A DNA stretch of 64,000 bases from Candidatus Poribacteria bacterium (GTDB lineage: Bacteria; Poribacteria; WGA-4E; WGA-3G): NCBI GenBank assembly GCA_022827185.1, contig JAJDTM010000057.1, positions 1 to 64,000 of the forward strand, in the 5' to 3' direction. This document shows positions 1 through 8,173 of the stretch, piece by piece. A program made the position numbers and the translations under genes. The number at the start of each line of letters is the position of its first letter. The stretch's first letter is position 1. The notes below the pieces were generated by a model. That model was not told the DNA's origin. It saw nothing but the letters and a program-made list of their open reading frames with translations, and made no database searches.

Positions 1-53
1 ATACCTCCTTACAACTTATCAGGCACTGATAATGTTGGATCCTAAGGAGGTAT
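1..53. repeat. 11-bp perfect inverted repeat at window edge
   Basis: ATACCTCCTTA (1-11) is the exact reverse complement of TAAGGAGGTAT (43-53), with a 31-nt loop, followed by TTTTA. It could be a terminator of a gene lying before the window or an end of a mobile repeat. The left side is cut off, so I cannot decide. No gene is visible in 1-215. Confidence 0.45.
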
Positions 54-215
54 TTTACTATAATCCCACTGCCTTTCCCATACATTTTCAAGCAAATATC
101 TGCTAACACAAGGCTTCCATAAAAAATGGGGGTAAGTGAGTTTAGGTGAGTATCTTATCACACAGGAAGGTTGCCACCCACCGTGCAATCCGCCATAACG
201 GACAAGGACACGTTG

Positions 216-380
216 ATGTCCAAACGAATTCAACAATGGATACCGCTGGTGATTTTCATTGTCGTTGCGGTGATTGTGTGTCTGCTCTCATCCGCGACAC
301 CTGACCGCTTAAACACATCGCGACCGATTGAGTGTCCATATCAGACCATAGACCCCTGTCCGTATCAATGGGATAGATAA
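216..380 (+). CDS. small single-pass membrane protein
   Basis: 54-aa protein of unknown function. A positively charged N-terminus (MSKRIQQW) precedes one hydrophobic segment at about residues 8-26, then a short tail with two CPYQ motifs. The ATG at 216 is chosen because AAGGACA lies just upstream; an in-frame TTG at 171 has its purine-rich stretch abutting the start and is unlikely. It opens a co-oriented cluster with the genes at 428, 1277 and 2648, so it may be an accessory of that envelope operon. Confidence is limited by its small size. Confidence 0.5.
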   Translation: MSKRIQQWIPLVIFIVVAVIVCLLSSATPDRLNTSRPIECPYQTIDPCPYQWDR

Positions 381-427
381 CAGCGACACCTCACACAAGG
401 GGTGTCACAACCCAAGGAGAAGAAGAA

Positions 428-1264
428 ATGTTAAAAGACGTTTTCGGCAACCGTCTATTTCTTGGCGCGCTGGCGTTCTTTGTTCTCTGCATTGGCGGTT
501 CTCTGCTTTACATGCAGCATGTCGAACAGCAGACGGCGCGTGAGTTGGCGGAGACGAATAAACGCATCAAAGCGATCACAGAGAAACCACCGCTCACCGC
601 CGAAGCACCTGTTGGTGATACCTCGCAGGGTGGAGATGTCCTCGTTGGCAGCGACTCTCGGCAATCCGCTGGAAACCCAACCGATAGTGCCACGACATCG
701 GAGGGTGGCGCAGCCGCGCCAGAGCTGTCTGAAGCGGAAGTCGAGAGAATACTCGCAGAAAACCGGGCGCAGCAAGCCCAGCGCCGTGCGGATTACATCG
801 CGGAGTGGGGTGAACCGCCGCCTCCAGATGCCTCTTGGCAACACTATCGAGACAATCACGGAGATGTCCACCGGCATTATAGAGGCACTGTTGCTATCAA
901 CGATTACGACTACATCACGCGGTTCGCACCGACCCCCGCAGAGTTAGAGCGGTACAAGCAGTTGCGTGCGGATTTACGCGCCGCGGTTTCGGTGGACGAA
1001 AGAAATGGCCGCACTGTGGCGAACCCGTCTGCAGAGGTGCAACGGCTTAACAGTGAGATAAAGTCTCTTTTTGAGACTGCCCAACGAGAAATCCCACAAC
1101 CGACCGGCTTTTTCTACTACGGCGGAAGCAATTCTGGATTCCCATCGCCCGCGGAAGAAAAAAGGCTGGATGCCATTGCGATCCGCGAGTTCTATCAACG
1201 TTTTGACATGGAACACCTCTATGAATTACATGAGGAATCTACGAAATTCTATGAGAAATATTAA
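428..1264 (+). CDS. membrane-anchored hypothetical protein
   Basis: 278-aa protein that I do not recognise. The N-terminus carries one hydrophobic anchor (about residues 9-29) after a short basic segment. A Thr/Ala/Glu-rich linker follows (about 40-100), then a charged helical stretch starting LSEAEVERILAENRAQQ and a soluble C-terminal region rich in Glu, Arg and aromatic residues. The topology is that of an inner-membrane protein with a periplasmic domain. AAGGAGAAG lies 3-4 nt upstream of the ATG. It ends 12 nt before the secreted protein at 1277, so the two are almost certainly co-transcribed. A role in a secretion or pilus assembly line is inferred only from the GspC-like neighbour at 2648. 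Confidence 0.7.
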   Translation: MLKDVFGNRLFLGALAFFVLCIGGSLLYMQHVEQQTARELAETNKRIKAITEKPPLTAEAPVGDTSQGGDVLVGSDSRQSAGNPTDSATTSEGGAAAPELSEAEVERILAENRAQQAQRRADYIAEWGEPPPPDASWQHYRDNHGDVHRHYRGTVAINDYDYITRFAPTPAELERYKQLRADLRAAVSVDERNGRTVANPSAEVQRLNSEIKSLFETAQREIPQPTGFFYYGGSNSGFPSPAEEKRLDAIAIREFYQRFDMEHLYELHEESTKFYEKY

Positions 1265-1276
1265 GGAGAATCAGAA

Positions 1277-2644
1277 ATGAAAAATAGATTTTTTTGCGTA
1301 TCAGTTGCTTTTTGCGTATCAGTTGCTTTTATTGTGTGTTTGGGGCTTTTCATCCAGACGGATGCCTCCTTTATCTATGTTCCTGCGGAACTTTGGCGGC
1401 AGGATCATTCTAAGATGGATCAGGGCGGTTTAGAAGCCTCGAAGCCGAGAATCGGGTCAGTTCCATTCAATGGTCAAAATTTCCGAGGGGACCGCAATGT
1501 TACGCCCGGGGGTCAGGTTGTCAGGGAAACTTGGACCCCTACGAAGCCCGAGGACTACTACTATTTAAAGATCGGGCTCACTGCGACGGGGTACGGCGAA
1601 GTCGCTTTCACCCTCAATGGCTATACAGCAGATCGTAGTATAGGTCATTGGACTTCGGAACCGCTGCAAAAAGCGGATAATGAGCCCTACACCTACCGTA
1701 GAAAATATAATACGAATATCATCAATGAGGCTCGTAAGGGTTATGTGGATGAGATCAGTTCTGCGACGGTTTCAATATCTGCGACGGGTTCTGCCCAGAC
1801 GCGTTCACGGCAAGTTGTGACGTATGGTAGCCGTCAGTCGGCGGTCAATGCGCAAGCGAGTGCCACAGGTCCATCGGTTGGCTTTGTGATTGGCTCGTCA
1901 ACCTATTGGAAATGGGAGGCGGGTATCACCCGTAATGTAAATGCCGATGCGTATAGTGGCAGTTACACCGTGACAGTCAACGATACAAATATAGATCCAG
2001 GCAGTAGCAGTGGTGGTAGTAGCCAGGGCAGCGGTCCTGGTTGTTCCAACGTTGCGTCTCATAACTGGTGCGACGACAAGGGTGCCTGCACAACGCGATC
2101 GCCCTCTGGTGTTCCGGGTGAGTGCGGTCATAACTACTGCTGCTGCGCGCCGAAGGGTAGTCCGATGTATAACGGTGGTAGTTCTAACAACGGTGGCAGT
2201 TCTAACAACGGTGGTAGCTCCAACAATAACAACAACGGTGGTAGCACGCCGTCAGGTGGTAGCACGCCGCCGCCACCCCCGCCGACCGACAACACGCCGA
2301 ATTGTCAAGACTGCACGTCGGATTGCAGTTCACCGTGTAGTTGTACGAATTCGGGGACGTGTGGTGGGACCGTGGCGACCCCATCCCCGCCGCCTCCGCC
2401 GCCACCACCGACAACGGTCGCCTGCGGTGGTGCGAGTTACTCGGGTTGTTCGGGGGCGCCAAGTCGAACGGCACACCATGTCCCGTCGTGTAGCAAAGGG
2501 TGTGGCAATGGGTATTGGACGTGTGATTCGGATGCGGTGTCGAATCACGAGGCGGAGTTGACGTGTCGTCGTTGTGGAACGACTTTCACGCGTTGCTCTA
2601 ACGGTGCCTGCTCCAGCGGTTACGCTTATCACTGGGCGCGATAG
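1277..2644 (+). CDS. secreted Cys-rich, Gly/Asn/Pro-linker protein
   Basis: 455-aa exported protein of unknown function. The signal peptide (about residues 1-30) contains a repeated CVSVAF unit. Residues about 80-250 form a Thr/Ser/Tyr-rich, probably beta-rich region with an alternating TVSISATGSA-like pattern. A cysteine cluster follows (GCSNVASHNWC to HNYCCCAP, about 257-295), then NGGSS repeats, two proline runs, and a C-terminal Cys module with CRRCGTTFTRC and CSNGACSS. The alternation of disulfide knots and flexible linkers suggests an extracellular surface or adhesin-type protein. AAGGAG sits upstream of the ATG. The stop lies 3 nt before the next ATG. Confidence 0.75.
   Translation: MKNRFFCVSVAFCVSVAFIVCLGLFIQTDASFIYVPAELWRQDHSKMDQGGLEASKPRIGSVPFNGQNFRGDRNVTPGGQVVRETWTPTKPEDYYYLKIGLTATGYGEVAFTLNGYTADRSIGHWTSEPLQKADNEPYTYRRKYNTNIINEARKGYVDEISSATVSISATGSAQTRSRQVVTYGSRQSAVNAQASATGPSVGFVIGSSTYWKWEAGITRNVNADAYSGSYTVTVNDTNIDPGSSSGGSSQGSGPGCSNVASHNWCDDKGACTTRSPSGVPGECGHNYCCCAPKGSPMYNGGSSNNGGSSNNGGSSNNNNNGGSTPSGGSTPPPPPPTDNTPNCQDCTSDCSSPCSCTNSGTCGGTVATPSPPPPPPPPTTVACGGASYSGCSGAPSRTAHHVPSCSKGCGNGYWTCDSDAVSNHEAELTCRRCGTTFTRCSNGACSSGYAYHWAR
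1291..1326 (+). repeat. 18-bp exact tandem duplication in signal peptide
   Basis: TTTTTGCGTATCAGTTGC occurs twice head-to-tail (1291-1308 and 1309-1326). It duplicates six codons in the hydrophobic core of the signal peptide of the gene at 1277. The length keeps the frame, so copy-number slippage would change only signal-peptide length. Confidence 0.9.
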
Positions 2645-2647
2645 TCT

Positions 2648-3352
2648 ATGAAACGTCGAGTCCACCGACGCGCGTGTGGGGTTTTCCTCACAGGCGCGTC
2701 GGTTTTAGTCGTAATTGTCGTGGCTGTGAACCTATTGACACCGACCTCCGAGGAAGTGATTGTCTCCTTGCCGGCATCCTCTGAACTGCGCCGCGTTCTG
2801 CTCACGCCGCCCGGCGATTTTGATTTTGCGTCGTTCAAGCGGACGATCGTAGAGAATAACCTATTTCGTCCGTTAGGATGGACACCGCCACACCCCACAG
2901 AACCTTATCGCTTACTGGGAACACTTCTGCCGAGAGATACGAACACGCCTCCGAAAGCCATCATAGAATCCATCGCAGGAAACCACACTACACACATTGT
3001 GACCATCGGTGAACCACTGGACGCATCAACCGAAGTTGTCTCCATCGAACCCAAGCAGGTGACGCTTTCAACCGACGGGGCGCGGCGGACGTTGAAACTC
3101 ACCGCGACACACTACCTAAACCCTGCGCGGGTTTCCCCCCGATTTACCTCTCAGAAACAAAGACCTGTGAGACCGGCGCAAGGCGTGAGACGGACACCGA
3201 CACCGACCGCTTCGCCCTCATCCTCGCTGTCGCCACCTCCACCTGATCGGGCATTTCCGCTTTCGGAGTGGCAGACCCCCGAGGGAGAGCCGATCCGTGT
3301 AGGCGATGCGCGTCTGAAAAACCCAGCAAAGTGGGGGCTGCGCCGTCGATAA
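2648..3352 (+). CDS. GspC/PilP-like periplasmic protein
   Basis: 234-aa bitopic membrane protein. A basic N-terminus and one hydrophobic segment (about residues 10-30) are followed by a periplasmic domain. The section NNLFRPLG, then PYRLLGTL, AIIES, HIVTIGEPLD, VSIEPKQVTLS and RRTLKL reads like the homology region of type II secretion GspC or PilP proteins (linker peptide, then small beta-barrel). The C-terminus is a Pro/Thr/Ser-rich tail ending in basic residues. It starts 3 nt after the previous stop. In type II secretion, GspC couples the inner-membrane platform to the outer-membrane secretin. No other Gsp gene is present here, so the assignment rests on the sequence pattern alone. Confidence 0.6.
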   Translation: MKRRVHRRACGVFLTGASVLVVIVVAVNLLTPTSEEVIVSLPASSELRRVLLTPPGDFDFASFKRTIVENNLFRPLGWTPPHPTEPYRLLGTLLPRDTNTPPKAIIESIAGNHTTHIVTIGEPLDASTEVVSIEPKQVTLSTDGARRTLKLTATHYLNPARVSPRFTSQKQRPVRPAQGVRRTPTPTASPSSSLSPPPPDRAFPLSEWQTPEGEPIRVGDARLKNPAKWGLRRR

Positions 3353-3461
3353 CCCGCCCGCCCCAGTGTTTTGAAATCCTGCAGCCATCCGATTCGTTTT
3401 AAGCCTGCCCATGCAACGGTTCTCTGAACGTTCATATCTCTAAAAAAACGCCCTTGACCTG

Positions 3462-3494
3462 AAAATCCTTGAATCCTGATAATCCTGATTCTGA
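3462..3494 (+). repeat. short direct repeats AATCCTGAT
   Basis: Consecutive units AATCCTTG, AATCCTGAT, AATCCTGATT lie in the 280-bp gap between the gene ending at 3352 and the STAS gene. They are simple direct repeats with no coding potential. The rest of the gap carries only the promoter noted next. Confidence 0.5.
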
Positions 3495-3546
3495 CAACTC
3501 TCATTGTGAGGTAAGCTGAAATCTGAACGCTTTCTAAAATTGAAGG

Positions 3547-3576
3547 TTGACAAATAGTTTGAAAATAGTGTAAAAT
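3547..3576 (+). promoter_or_regulatory. sigma70-type promoter for STAS gene
   Basis: TTGACA (3547-3552), an 18-bp spacer, then TAAAAT (3571-3576), about 55 bp upstream of the first STAS gene. The -35 is a consensus match and the -10 matches at 5 of 6. It probably starts the transcript covering the signalling genes to at least 5257. Confidence 0.7.
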
Positions 3577-3632
3577 TAGGGGAGTGAATTTGGTACTCTC
3601 AATTTTCTAACAATAAAGTAAGGAGAAAGTTC

Positions 3633-3980
3633 ATGGCAACTACGATTCGCCAAAAAGACGGTGTTGCGATTTTGGAACCGAACGGAAAAATAATGGGGGC
3701 TTCGGTATCAGAGTTACGAGACGTGATAACGTCTCAGATAGATGCTTCCGATGAGCCACGTATTCTCATCAATTTCGAGCGTGTCACGATGATGGACAGT
3801 TCTGGTCTTGGGACGCTGATGGGTGCCCATGTCGCTGCGACGCGTAAGAACGGTCGTATCGGTGTCATCCATGTTGGAAAAAATATCAAAAATCTGATTG
3901 TCCGGAGCCGACTCGTCAGTATTTTTGAACATTTTGAAAGCGAGGATGAGGCGGTTTCTGGGTTATCAAGTGAGAGTTAA
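3633..3980 (+). CDS. STAS-domain anti-sigma factor antagonist
   Basis: 115-aa single STAS domain (SpoIIAA/RsbV class). Residues MMDSSGLGTLMGAH hold the DSSGLG loop whose serine is phosphorylated by the partner HATPase kinase in this family. When unphosphorylated, such proteins bind the kinase and free its target. AAGGAGAAAG lies upstream of the ATG. The second STAS gene follows after 65 nt. The closest relative in this window is the STAS protein at 22180-22530 (shared MATT start, GRIG-HVG-IK motif and SRLV-IFEHF segment), showing family expansion. Partners are probably encoded at 8170-10175. Confidence 0.93.
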   Translation: MATTIRQKDGVAILEPNGKIMGASVSELRDVITSQIDASDEPRILINFERVTMMDSSGLGTLMGAHVAATRKNGRIGVIHVGKNIKNLIVRSRLVSIFEHFESEDEAVSGLSSES

Positions 3981-4045
3981 TCGGCAAAATTAAGAGAACG
4001 CGCCTACGATCCAAGCCAACTGTAGCATTTAGGAGTACATACATT

Positions 4046-4396
4046 ATGGCAATCACCGTGTCTGAGAGAGAAGGGGTCGTTATTTTTAGGCTGAGCGGTA
4101 GGGTTATCTCTCCGGGTATCGAAGAATTCTCGAAGACCATGGAGGAGACACTTGCGATGCTTACTCCACCACCGAGGCTGGTGTTTGACTTTAAAGAGGT
4201 AACCGGAATGGATAGTTCTGGGCTCGGCGCACTCATGAAAGTTTATACCGAGATTCATCCGCATGGGGGGAAGATTGCGGTGATTAATGTGAATAAACAC
4301 GTCAAAAACTTGATTGTCATGGCGCGATTAATCACCGTCTTCAAAAGTTTTGAAAGCGAAGATGATGCTGTTGCTGCCTTGCTGCACCATCCGTAG
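4046..4396 (+). CDS. second STAS-domain anti-sigma factor antagonist
   Basis: 116-aa single STAS domain with GMDSSGLGALMKVY, again containing the phosphorylatable serine loop, and a C-terminal HVKNLIVMARLITVFKSFESEDDAV segment nearly parallel to the preceding protein. The two genes are tandem paralogues with clearly diverged N-terminal halves, so they may answer different kinases or signals. TTTAGGAG lies about 11 nt upstream of the ATG. It is likely co-transcribed with the upstream STAS gene. Confidence 0.93.
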   Translation: MAITVSEREGVVIFRLSGRVISPGIEEFSKTMEETLAMLTPPPRLVFDFKEVTGMDSSGLGALMKVYTEIHPHGGKIAVINVNKHVKNLIVMARLITVFKSFESEDDAVAALLHHP

Positions 4397-4495
4397 TTTA
4401 TGATTGTAGCGTGTTTGCGAGGTGCCTTGTGTTAAACGGATGTCAATAACCAATCAGCACTGTTCGGTTGCCTCACATCTATAAGGGGATGTCTC

Positions 4496-5257
4496 ATGAT
4501 TAAAAATATCCTCGTTGCCATTGGCGATACGGATTACGAAAAAAATGCCTTTGAGTACGCTGGTCAATTGGCAGTGCTTTTAGGTACACATCTATCGTGT
4601 GTTTTCTTTCAAGATAGCAGCCACGGTGGGAATGCTGATGTTGCAGCGACTGTTATCGGTCGAACGGAAGCGGAATGCTCACTCTACGATTTTCTCGATT
4701 ACCACGTTGAGGCTGTTCCGGGCAATCCACGACAGATGATTTGTGAAAAAGCACACTCCGCTGATCTTGTTGTTGTTGGACTCCCTGAGGACATAAGAAA
4801 ACGTCGTCTCAAACTGATTCAAAACCAAATTGACGATGTTCTACAGCATATCACAAGACCCATCATCGTGGTGCATGAACAGTGTACACTTTTGCGTAAA
4901 ATCCTCGCGGTCCATCACGGAGATACCTATTCTGATCATGCCTTAGAACTTGTCGCTGAAATCGGAGAGTTGACGAAAGCTGGCATCCTTGGTCTCGCAC
5001 TTTCAAGTACACAACCAGAAGCAACACAGATTAAGCAACAGATGGAAGCCTACTTGAAATACTATGACGTTCAAGCCGATTTTCTGACGGCTCGTGGCTT
5101 TACGGTAGCAAATATCTTGGAAAACGCGGAAGAAAATGATTGTGATCTTATCGCGTTGAGTGCGAGTCATCACGGTAGATTGTATGAACTTGTTTTTCAA
5201 AGTACGACACAAACTGTTGTCAAACTCGCGAACCGCGCGGTTTTGGTAACAAGATAA
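4496..5257 (+). CDS. tandem universal stress protein (UspA family)
   Basis: 253-aa cytoplasmic protein with two Usp folds: residues about 1-125 (MIKNILVAIGDTDYEKNAFEYAGQL at the start, RPIIVVHE at the end) and about 127-253 (LRKILAVHHGDTYSDHALEL to NRAVLVTR). The second half keeps ALSASHHGR and a Ser/Thr-rich turn in the place of the nucleotide-binding Gly/Ser loop. The first half lacks a clean loop and may be structural. The position between STAS genes and the histidine kinase suggests a stress-response circuit, but direct interaction is not shown. AAGGGGATG precedes the start at good spacing. Confidence 0.88.
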   Translation: MIKNILVAIGDTDYEKNAFEYAGQLAVLLGTHLSCVFFQDSSHGGNADVAATVIGRTEAECSLYDFLDYHVEAVPGNPRQMICEKAHSADLVVVGLPEDIRKRRLKLIQNQIDDVLQHITRPIIVVHEQCTLLRKILAVHHGDTYSDHALELVAEIGELTKAGILGLALSSTQPEATQIKQQMEAYLKYYDVQADFLTARGFTVANILENAEENDCDLIALSASHHGRLYELVFQSTTQTVVKLANRAVLVTR

Positions 5258-5308
5258 ACCGCCTGCAAGTCGTAAAAAACGCCTACCTCGTCCCTTGCGG
5301 AGGCAGAT

Positions 5309-7651
5309 ATGAAGCTTAAGGACACACCCCACAAGCACATATTATCAGGGGAATTCATTGATTCACACTGTCTTCTGGAGATTTCCACAGATATGTTCGG
5401 ATGTATCAGTTGTGACGGCAGCTTCGTTCCCCTTAATTCGGCATGGGAAGAGACCGTCGGATTCACCGAGTTGGAGCTCCAAAATCAGCCGTGGTATGCG
5501 TTTATACACCCGGAAGATAGACAGGATACACGTGCCAAAATCGAGGCGGTTGAAACTGGCGAACGCGATAGTGTTACCTTTGAAAACCGCTTTCAGTGCA
5601 AGAATGAATCCTACAAGTGGTTAAAATGGCACGCCACAAAAGCACCGAAAAAACAGTTCTGTTACATTGTCGCAACGGATATTAGTCGACACAGGCGATT
5701 GGAAGCAAAGTTGAAAGAGAGTGAAACTCGCTTCCAACAGTTGGCGGCAAAACATGTTCAAGAGGGGGATCTGTTACATACCCTGATGGAAAATACCCCG
5801 GATTATATCTATTTTAAAGATACGGAGAGTCGGTTCATCCGAATCAACCGTTCTTTAGCAGATCGGTTCGGATTAAAAAATCCGGCGGACGCAGTCCAAA
5901 AAACAGATTTCGATTTCTTTACGCGTGAGCATGCGCAACAGGCATACCAGGATGAGCAGAACCTTATCACATCAGGGAAACCCATTGAAGGGATACAGGA
6001 AAAAGAGACATGGCCCGATGAACAAGATACGTGGGTCTCAACAACGAAAGTGCCAATTCGCGATCGGGAAGGTCGTATTATTGGAACATGCGGCATTTCA
6101 CGGGACATCACCGAGTACTATCGGGCGCAACAAGCGGTTCGGGATTCTGAGGCGAATTGGCGGTCACTTGTTGAAAGTGTACCTGATATTATCTCAACGC
6201 TTGACCTGGATTATCGCTTTCAATTTGTCAACCGGCTGCCGCCTACCCTCGAATTAAAACCTGAAGATATCGTTGGAAAAAGTGTTTTTGATTTTCTGCC
6301 TGAAGAACATCACCAACGCATCAAGGAAGCCTGCACAAAGGTAATTGAAACTGGCGAACCGGCTACTTATGAAGTACAGGGACTGATGAGTGGGTATTGG
6401 TATGCCTCCTGTATCGGGCCGATTCAGCAAGACGGTGAGCTTGTTGGGTTCGTGATGGCATCAACGAATATCACAGACCGAAAGCAAGCGGAAATTGAGT
6501 TACAACATAGTGAAGAACGTTTCCGGCGAGCGGTCCTGAACGCGCCACTGCCTATCATGATTCATGCTGAGGATGGTGAAGTCCTGCAAATTAGTCGGGC
6601 ATGGACAGAATTAACAGGATACGCACTCGAAGATATACCCACAATCTCAAAATGGCTGGCGCAAGCGCATAGCCAAGAAACTGAGGAAATCAAATCGCAT
6701 CTTGCCCAGTTGTACCGTTCCACGGAGCGCGTAGCAGAGGGTGAATACGTAATTTTTACCAAGTCCGGTAAAAGGCAGATTTGGGAGTTTAGTTCGTCAT
6801 TGCTTGGCACACTTCCAGATAAAAGACAACTTGGCATTAGTATGGCACTGAATATTACAGAGCGCATAAAAACCCAAGAAGCGATGCAGCAAGCCAAGGA
6901 GACGGCTGAATACGCGAGTCGTGCGAAAAGCGATTTCCTCGCGAATATGAGTCATGAACTGCGTACACCTTTGAATGCGATCATCGGGTTCGCCGAAATC
7001 CTGCGAGATGAGCTGGTCGGAGAAATTAACGCCGAGCAGCGGGAATGCGTTAATGACATCCATATTAGTGGCCAACATCTACTGGAGATGATTAACGATA
7101 TTCTTGACCTTTCAAAAATTGAAGCGGGGAAAATGGTGCTACAATTAGAGGAATTCTCTATTGTGGAAGCCGTTGAGGAAGTGAACACGATTATTACCGC
7201 GCTCGCCGTGCAGAAGAATTTGGAACTTACCTTGGACTACAACCGGAATTGTGAGATTGAGGCTGATCGTGTTAAATTTAAGCAAATCTTCTACAATTTA
7301 TTGTCCAATGCGGTAAAGTTTACCCCGGAAGGCGGTCAGGTTGCGACACATCTGGAAATCAGCGATACGGAACTGCGCGCCGAGGTTATTGATACAGGTA
7401 TAGGCATTTCTGAGGCGGATCAAGCGAAACTTTTCGCGCCGTTTACACAGATTGATACGTCGAAATCCCGACGGTACGGGGGAACTGGACTCGGTTTGGC
7501 ATTAACACACAGGCTCATCATGTTGCATGGCGGTGAAATTCGCGTCGAAAGCCGTGAGGGAAAAGGAAGTAATTTTACTTTCAGAATTCCGCTACAACAA
7601 GTGAAGGGTGACACCGATGATACTGGGCCTGTTGACCGCTCCCGCGAATGA
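5309..7651 (+). CDS. multi-PAS sensor histidine kinase
   Basis: 780-aa kinase with no transmembrane segment, so probably a cytoplasmic sensor. Four PAS modules follow one another at about residues 25-135, 155-275, 280-395 and 400-525, several with a PAC-like end (GTCGISRDITE, GFVMASTNITDR, LGISMALNITER). HisKA carries HELRTPLNAIIGF with the phospho-acceptor His549. The HATPase has NLLSNAVKFTPEGG (N box), DTGIGI (G1) and GGTGLGLAL (G2). GGAGG lies 8 nt before the ATG. It ends about 100 nt before the response regulator at 7754, its likely phospho-relay target. The ligands of the PAS domains cannot be read from sequence. Confidence 0.93.
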   Translation: MKLKDTPHKHILSGEFIDSHCLLEISTDMFGCISCDGSFVPLNSAWEETVGFTELELQNQPWYAFIHPEDRQDTRAKIEAVETGERDSVTFENRFQCKNESYKWLKWHATKAPKKQFCYIVATDISRHRRLEAKLKESETRFQQLAAKHVQEGDLLHTLMENTPDYIYFKDTESRFIRINRSLADRFGLKNPADAVQKTDFDFFTREHAQQAYQDEQNLITSGKPIEGIQEKETWPDEQDTWVSTTKVPIRDREGRIIGTCGISRDITEYYRAQQAVRDSEANWRSLVESVPDIISTLDLDYRFQFVNRLPPTLELKPEDIVGKSVFDFLPEEHHQRIKEACTKVIETGEPATYEVQGLMSGYWYASCIGPIQQDGELVGFVMASTNITDRKQAEIELQHSEERFRRAVLNAPLPIMIHAEDGEVLQISRAWTELTGYALEDIPTISKWLAQAHSQETEEIKSHLAQLYRSTERVAEGEYVIFTKSGKRQIWEFSSSLLGTLPDKRQLGISMALNITERIKTQEAMQQAKETAEYASRAKSDFLANMSHELRTPLNAIIGFAEILRDELVGEINAEQRECVNDIHISGQHLLEMINDILDLSKIEAGKMVLQLEEFSIVEAVEEVNTIITALAVQKNLELTLDYNRNCEIEADRVKFKQIFYNLLSNAVKFTPEGGQVATHLEISDTELRAEVIDTGIGISEADQAKLFAPFTQIDTSKSRRYGGTGLGLALTHRLIMLHGGEIRVESREGKGSNFTFRIPLQQVKGDTDDTGPVDRSRE

Positions 7652-7753
7652 ATTCGGGGGTTTCATCTCGGAAATTTTGATAAAGCAGCGTAGCGCGGCT
7701 GATGCATACCAGTTTGGCACTGTACCACTGCTGTTTTGAAGAGAGGACAACCG

Positions 7754-8173
7754 GTGAAAACTGAAAAACCCCCTTCATCCGAAGGACAGGTAGAAACGCC
7801 AAAGCGCATCTTGGTAATTGAAGACCAAGCGTTGAACCGAAAGGTTGTGCGGATTGTCCTACAATCAAAAGGCTATACAGTCGTAGAAGCGACTGATGCT
7901 GCGGAGGCACTCGCCAGTTTGGAAGACACAATACCCCAACTGATTCTCATGGATATCGCCTTACCCGGACAAAGTGGCGAGGATTTAACGAGGCGGATCA
8001 AATCGAATCTGGCGTGGGTAGATATACCGATTATCGCGCTGACCGCTGCAGCGATGTCTGGCGACAGGGAACGTATCCTCAAAGCAGGCTGCGATGATTA
8101 TCTCAGCAAGCCGATTGACATTAACATACTGATTGAGCGTGTAGAAACCCATCTCAGAAGGACAGAACCATGA
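7754..8173 (+). CDS. single-domain response regulator (CheY-like)
   Basis: 139-aa receiver protein: ILVIEDQ (acidic pocket), LILMDIALPG (phospho-acceptor Asp67), LTAAAM (switch Thr) and LSKPID (conserved Lys). No output domain. The start is GTG at 7754 with GAGAGG upstream. An in-frame TTG at 7736 would add six residues but has no ribosome site. The stop overlaps the next ATG (ATGA), so it is translationally coupled to the REC-PP2C protein. It probably relays phosphate from the multi-PAS kinase. Confidence 0.92.
   Translation: MKTEKPPSSEGQVETPKRILVIEDQALNRKVVRIVLQSKGYTVVEATDAAEALASLEDTIPQLILMDIALPGQSGEDLTRRIKSNLAWVDIPIIALTAAAMSGDRERILKAGCDDYLSKPIDINILIERVETHLRRTEP

Noticed and set aside
2010..2665. 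Long alternate-frame ORFs over the secreted protein
   Set aside because: They arise from Gly/Pro/Cys-rich codon bias and have Arg/Thr-only composition without a ribosome site.
7736..7753. TTG start of the response regulator
   Set aside because: No ribosome site upstream; GTG at 7754 follows GAGAGG.
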